This document shows, piece after piece, positions 33,971 through 37,253 of a DNA stretch of 37,253 nt; positions within the stretch are counted from its first letter, which is position 1; the number at the start of each line of letters is the position of its first letter. A program made the position numbers and the translations under genes. The notes under the pieces are model-generated. The model was given only the letters and a program-made list of their open reading frames with translations, ran no database searches and had not been told where the DNA came from. The stretch comes from an uncultured Chloroflexales bacterium (GTDB lineage Bacteria > Chloroflexota > Chloroflexia > Chloroflexales > Chloroflexaceae). Location: NCBI GenBank assembly GCA_937967405.1, contig CALCJV010000052.1, positions 1-37,253 on the forward strand. The letters run 5' to 3'.

Positions 33971-35260
33971 ATGAGCGAAATAATTCCTCTTGCATCAGTT
34001 TCTACAGGCAGTGCAGAACCGTTCCGCGAAAGTGCCTGCAAAACTCACCCCCAGAGCATGTGCCCCGCCTTTGGTGCATTGCGGGTGCTAGCCCGCATGG
34101 AGGGGGTACAGCCCGCAATGATTACCGATACCGGATGCTTATATGGACTAACGTTTGTAACCCATTTCTATGCCGCCCGCAAGAGCATCGTTGCGCCGAG
34201 CTTGGGCACGGCGGAGCTATCCAGTGGGCAGATCCAAGAGGCGGCGAATCTGGCGATTGCCGAAGCTGCCAGTGCCCGCAACGTCAGCGTGATTCCGGTG
34301 ATCTCGCTGTGTGTCGCCGAGACGGCCGGACTCTCGGAAGAGCTGCTGCCGCGAGAAGTAGATGGCAAGCCCGTCATTTTGGTGCGTGTGCCGGCCTATG
34401 CGATCCACTCGCACCCTGAAGCCAAAGATGTTGCCCTTGCCGCCTTGATGCGGCGGCTCACGGTTCCTGATGCCGCGATTGAGCCGCATACGCTAGTGCT
34501 GTTGGGCGAAGTTTTCCCAGCCGATCCCGTGCTGATTGATGGTATCCTGCGGAAGATGGGCGCACGCACGCTCGTCACCATTCCGGGCCGCCACATTGAT
34601 GAACTGATGCTTGCTAGTCGAGGGGCAGCCGTGGCGGCGTTGCATCCATTCTACCGCGATACCGTCAACCTGATCCGCGAACGCGGCACGCCCGTCGTCG
34701 GTGGCGCACCGATTGGTGCAGATGGTAGCGCGGCATGGCTCCGGGCCGTCGGGGCAGCACTGGAGCTAGATGAGCAACGAGTGGAGCAGGTGGCGCAGGA
34801 GGAAGAACAAACCGCCCGCGACTTCCTCGCCCGTCAGCCGCTCAAAGGCGCAACGGTGCTGGTCTCCGGCTACGAGGGCAACGAGATGCTCTATGCCCGC
34901 CTGCTGGTAGAAGCCGGCGCACACGTCCCCTACATCAGCACGAGCATTGGCAAGAGCGTGCACACCGCCGCCGATGAAGCGTGGCTGCGTGCACGCGGGA
35001 CGGAGGCGATTGTCTACCGCAAATCGCTGGAAGATGATCTGAAAGCACTGGACCATTGGCACTTTGATCTCGTGATTGGCACAACCTCAGTGACGGCCGC
35101 ATCGAAAGAGCGTGGGATTCCGTCGGTCTACTACACCAATATCCTGAGTGTGCGCCCGTTGTTCCTCACGGGGGGCATGGTTGCCAGTGTCTCGCTGGCC
35201 CAAGAGCTGCTCGAACGGCGCACCCTGTATACAACGATGCAGAGCTTCTTCCAAGATTAG
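33971..35260 (+). CDS. bchY: Chlorophyllide a reductase subunit Y
   Basis: 429 aa from ATG 33971 (AGGAG 7 nt upstream). BchY and BchZ form the nitrogenase-like catalytic component that reduces the C7=C8 bond of chlorophyllide a, with BchX as electron donor. Seen: SMCPAFGALRVLARM (Cys31), ITDTGCLYGLTFVTHFYAARKS (Cys56) and VISLCVAETAGL (Cys114). Three cysteines with this spacing are the expected [4Fe-4S] ligands from BchY. It is shorter than typical purple-bacterial BchY (~500 aa), mainly at the N-terminus. bchZ follows after 12 nt. Regulation by oxygen is suggested by the promoter palindrome. Confidence 0.93.
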   Translation: MSEIIPLASVSTGSAEPFRESACKTHPQSMCPAFGALRVLARMEGVQPAMITDTGCLYGLTFVTHFYAARKSIVAPSLGTAELSSGQIQEAANLAIAEAASARNVSVIPVISLCVAETAGLSEELLPREVDGKPVILVRVPAYAIHSHPEAKDVALAALMRRLTVPDAAIEPHTLVLLGEVFPADPVLIDGILRKMGARTLVTIPGRHIDELMLASRGAAVAALHPFYRDTVNLIRERGTPVVGGAPIGADGSAAWLRAVGAALELDEQRVEQVAQEEEQTARDFLARQPLKGATVLVSGYEGNEMLYARLLVEAGAHVPYISTSIGKSVHTAADEAWLRARGTEAIVYRKSLEDDLKALDHWHFDLVIGTTSVTAASKERGIPSVYYTNILSVRPLFLTGGMVASVSLAQELLERRTLYTTMQSFFQD

Positions 35261-35272
35261 GAGACCCCTTGT

Positions 35273-36748
35273 ATGCACTTGATCCGTGATATATCTGAGA
35301 GTAGCTCCTACTGGGGCGCGGCGTGGGTGTTTGGCTGCTTGTCCGATGTGCACGTCCTGTGCGATGCCCCAATTGGCTGCTACAACTTGCTGGGTGTCGC
35401 CGTGACCAACTACACCGATGCGGTGACGCACATGCAGAACTTGACCCCGACCAGCATCCGTGAGACCGATGTGATCAATGGAACTGCCTCGGCCCTGAAG
35501 CGCACCCTTGATGAGCTAGGCACGCTCGGCTATCTCGACGGCAAACACCTGATTGTGATGAGTACCGCTGAAAGTGAGATGATTAGTGCCGACCATACCC
35601 GCTACCTAACTACACTTGATCCTGAGGCACGCTTCTTTTGGAGCCAATCGCTGGAACAGGATGAGTGGGTTGGGCGAGATCGGGCGTTGCTGTTCCTCTG
35701 GAATGAATATGGTAAGCCCCATGCGTCTAGTGTTGCGCCGCGTGCTGGCAGTGTCAATATTATCGGGCCTTCGCTCGGCTGCTTCAATGCCGCTGCCGAT
35801 CTACACGAGATTAAGCGGCTGCTCGCCGGAATCGGGGTGCAGGTCAATTTGGTCTACCCATTCGAGGCAACCGCCGCCGATACCCCCCACCTTGCAGCCG
35901 CAGCGGCGAATATTGTGCTGTACCGCGAATTCGGTGAGCCACTGGCACAGGCACTCGGCAAGCCGTATCGGTTTGCACCATTTGGCATCCACGAAACAAC
36001 GAGCTTCCTGTACGATGTAGCCAAGTTAGTCGGCATTGATCACGCACAGGTGGATACGTTTGTGGCAAGCGAGAAGCGCAGCACACTGCGCGTAGTGTGG
36101 GATATGTGGCGGGGCCCGCAGAGCGATTGGTTTGCGACGGTGGACTACGCGGTGGTGGCGGCCCGCAGCTACGTGCAGGGTATGCAGACGTACCTTACGG
36201 GCGAGCTGGGCATGAAGCTGGCATGGGCTTCGAGCCGCCCCTTACAGGCGGGTGAGCCGGACAATATCGAGATCCGCAAGCGGCTACACCAACGCGCTCC
36301 GGCTTTCGTATTTGGCAGCATCAATGAGAAGATCTACCTCGCTGAAGCAAATGCGAAGGCCACCTTCTTCATCCCAGCCACCTTTCCGGGCCCAGTGGTG
36401 CGACGCACGGTGGGCACACCGTTTATGGGCTATAGTGGTGCTGCCTATTTGATGCAGGAACTCGTCAACCGCTTTTACGAGAGTGTGTTCAACTATCTCC
36501 CAGTCGAGACGCTAGATGGCGGCGGCTTGACTGACACTGACAAGGCTGGCAAAGCCTACGTGCAGACCGTGGCGTGGAGCCAAGCGGCAGCCGAGCGGCT
36601 GAACCGTGCTATGGATGATGTGCCCTATCTTGCCCGCATCAGTGCGAGCCGGGCCCTGCGCCTTGCGGCAGAGCAGGTGGCCCGCGCCACCAACGCACCC
36701 GAAGTCACAGTTGCGATGGTTGAAGCGGCACTCCTCACTGAGCGGTGA
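35273..36748 (+). CDS. bchZ: Chlorophyllide a reductase subunit Z
   Basis: 491 aa, usual length. Seen: YWGAAWVFGCLSDVHVLCDA then PIGCYNLLG, where Cys36 is the fourth cluster ligand expected from BchZ; VTNYTDAVTH; a central Rossmann-like region (NIIGPSLGCFNAAADLHEIKRL); and a C-terminal helical region (VPYLARISASRALRLAAEQ) like the protochlorophyllide-reductase C-terminal domain. It pairs with BchY as an alpha2beta2 complex. GGAG lies ~9 nt before the ATG. bchX is not in the window, so the reductase component must be elsewhere. BchB (the dark protochlorophyllide reductase subunit) was considered, but the bchY partner and the Cys36 position favour BchZ. Confidence 0.92.
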   Translation: MHLIRDISESSSYWGAAWVFGCLSDVHVLCDAPIGCYNLLGVAVTNYTDAVTHMQNLTPTSIRETDVINGTASALKRTLDELGTLGYLDGKHLIVMSTAESEMISADHTRYLTTLDPEARFFWSQSLEQDEWVGRDRALLFLWNEYGKPHASSVAPRAGSVNIIGPSLGCFNAAADLHEIKRLLAGIGVQVNLVYPFEATAADTPHLAAAAANIVLYREFGEPLAQALGKPYRFAPFGIHETTSFLYDVAKLVGIDHAQVDTFVASEKRSTLRVVWDMWRGPQSDWFATVDYAVVAARSYVQGMQTYLTGELGMKLAWASSRPLQAGEPDNIEIRKRLHQRAPAFVFGSINEKIYLAEANAKATFFIPATFPGPVVRRTVGTPFMGYSGAAYLMQELVNRFYESVFNYLPVETLDGGGLTDTDKAGKAYVQTVAWSQAAAERLNRAMDDVPYLARISASRALRLAAEQVARATNAPEVTVAMVEAALLTER

Positions 36749-36806
36749 GCGGGTGTCCGCACTCAGCATGAGGCTGAGGTGTGGAGTACGTGTACGAATC
36801 AGTGAT

Positions 36807-36868
36807 TGTCAAGGGGTATTACGCAATTTCAGCAATGCTCAGAATTGATTGCAAAATACCCCTTGACA
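36807..36868. repeat. Long inverted repeat overlapping the rRNA -35 box
   Basis: A perfect 14-bp arm (36807-36820) pairs with 36855-36868; after two mismatches five more base pairs follow (GCAAT 36823-36827 with ATTGC 36848-36852). The right arm ends in the TTGACA of the rRNA promoter. It fits an operator or cruciform-forming site upstream of the rRNA operon. Confidence 0.85.
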
Positions 36869-36891
36869 AGGGCTAATGCGTGTGCTATAAT
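36863..36891 (+). promoter_or_regulatory. Perfect consensus promoter of the rRNA operon
   Basis: TTGACA (36863-36868), 17 nt, TATAAT (36886-36891): full consensus and ideal spacing. It lies ~225 nt before the mature 16S start, with predicted transcript start ~36898. Confidence 0.93.
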
Positions 36892-36897
36892 ATTCAG

Positions 36898-37115
36898 GTA
36901 GCGAAAAACGGTTGAACTTGCGAAAGCGAGGATCGAGACAAGCGAGAAACAAAGCACGGCGAGAAGGATACGATCCGATCACCTGCTAGGGTTGCGAAAG
37001 CGACACTAGTTTTTTGTTTGGTAAAGACCGTTCGTTGAACCTTAACAATCAGCAGACAGTAACATACGTGGGTTCTTTAGTCAATACCATATGATGGTGT
37101 TTGACATCCAACCAA
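36898..37115 (+). other. rRNA operon leader
   Basis: The 36749-37115 stretch between bchZ and 16S has no gene. Besides the palindrome and promoter, the leader holds two small GAAA-loop hairpins with near-identical stems (CTTGC/GCGAG at 36917-36930 and GTTGC/GCGAC at 36991-37004), and a boxA-like stretch (CCTTAACAATC near 37040-37050), as expected for antitermination of rRNA transcription. A partial inverted repeat around 37083-37106 may form part of the RNase III processing stem. Confidence 0.65.
36986..37015 (+). terminator. Terminator-like hairpin inside the rRNA leader
   Basis: CTAG and CTAG form an outer stem around the GTTGC-GAAA-GCGAC hairpin, followed at once by six Ts (37010-37015). 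It looks like an intrinsic terminator or attenuator ~100 nt before mature 16S and before the boxA-like site. Confidence 0.55.
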
Positions 37116-37253
37116 ACAACGCAGAGTTTGATCCTGGCTCAGGACGAACGCTGGCGGCGTGCCTAATGCATGCAAGTCGCACGCACTCTCTTTCGGGGGA
37201 GTGAGTGGCGCACGGCTGAGGAACACGTGGGTACCTACCCCTGTGTGGGGGAC
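37116..37253 (+). rRNA. 16S ribosomal RNA (5' part; continues beyond window)
   Basis: The universal AGAGTTTGATCCTGGCTCAG block starts at 37123 (E. coli position 8), followed by the conserved ACGAACGCTGGCGGCGTGCCTAA-type region and the V1 hairpin. The mature 5' end is set at ~37116 by alignment to E. coli numbering. Only ~138 nt are inside the window. Confidence 0.98.

Noticed and set aside
36762-36778. A hairpin after bchZ as an intrinsic terminator
   Set aside because: The stem is short (6 bp) and no T-run follows.
36770-36812. A divergent promoter from the left arm of the rRNA palindrome (TTGACA on the minus strand)
   Set aside because: No -10-like hexamer lies 16-18 nt downstream on the minus strand, and it would read against bchZ.

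Overview
The window looks like a chromosomal segment of a filamentous anoxygenic phototroph of the phylum Chloroflexota (order Chloroflexales). The main reasons are an adjacent bchY-bchZ pair (chlorophyllide a reductase, bacteriochlorophyll synthesis), a Chloroflexota-like 16S rRNA 5' end, Pro/Thr-rich surface tails, and the general gene content. G+C is moderate to high by eye. GTG starts with good ribosome binding sites are common. The exact genus cannot be resolved from this sequence alone.

Layout. 1-3473: the right-hand end of a phage-defence island, with the 3' part of pglZ, a short-form brxL (BREX system) and, convergently, a NERD-domain protein. 3659-3872: a tRNA-Leu(GAG)/tRNA-Val(UAC) pair read leftward from a perfect consensus promoter. 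3928-13326: leftward genes for a large polytopic membrane protein, a small unknown protein, an M24 peptidase, a macro-domain protein, a secreted clan-A glycoside-hydrolase-like protein with IPT domains, a DapA-family aldolase/lyase and a possible GT-A-like protein. 13547-18358: rightward genes for an S9 peptidase, a universal stress protein, a beta-lactamase-fold serine hydrolase and an MBL-fold hydrolase. 18573-23818: leftward genes for a small membrane protein, then a two-gene unit made of a CHAT protease-SIR2 fusion and a transmembrane nSTAND NTPase with a long Pro/Thr-rich tail. This pair is the best candidate for an undescribed system. 23922-24876: tusA-dsrE2 sulfur-relay genes ending in a clear intrinsic terminator. 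25159-28252: an LPG-synthase-type flippase-like membrane protein and NAD-dependent DNA ligase.

28406-31743 is a pterin/flavin region. ribA (GTP cyclohydrolase II) overlaps folE (GTP cyclohydrolase I) on the plus strand. They converge on a folB-glycosyltransferase-pteridine-reductase-like operon, and two copies of a 38-bp hairpin repeat lie between. The two GTP cyclohydrolases feed riboflavin and dihydropterin synthesis. folB and the SDR would process the pterin, and the embedded GT2 raises the possibility of a glycosylated pterin. 31878-33802 has divergent genes for a membrane-anchored zincin metalloprotease and shikimate kinase. 33971-36748 is bchYZ without bchX, with an FNR-type palindrome on its promoter. 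The window ends with an rRNA operon promoter, a structured leader containing a terminator-like hairpin, and the first ~138 nt of 16S rRNA.

All functional calls come from reading motifs by eye. No database search was run.
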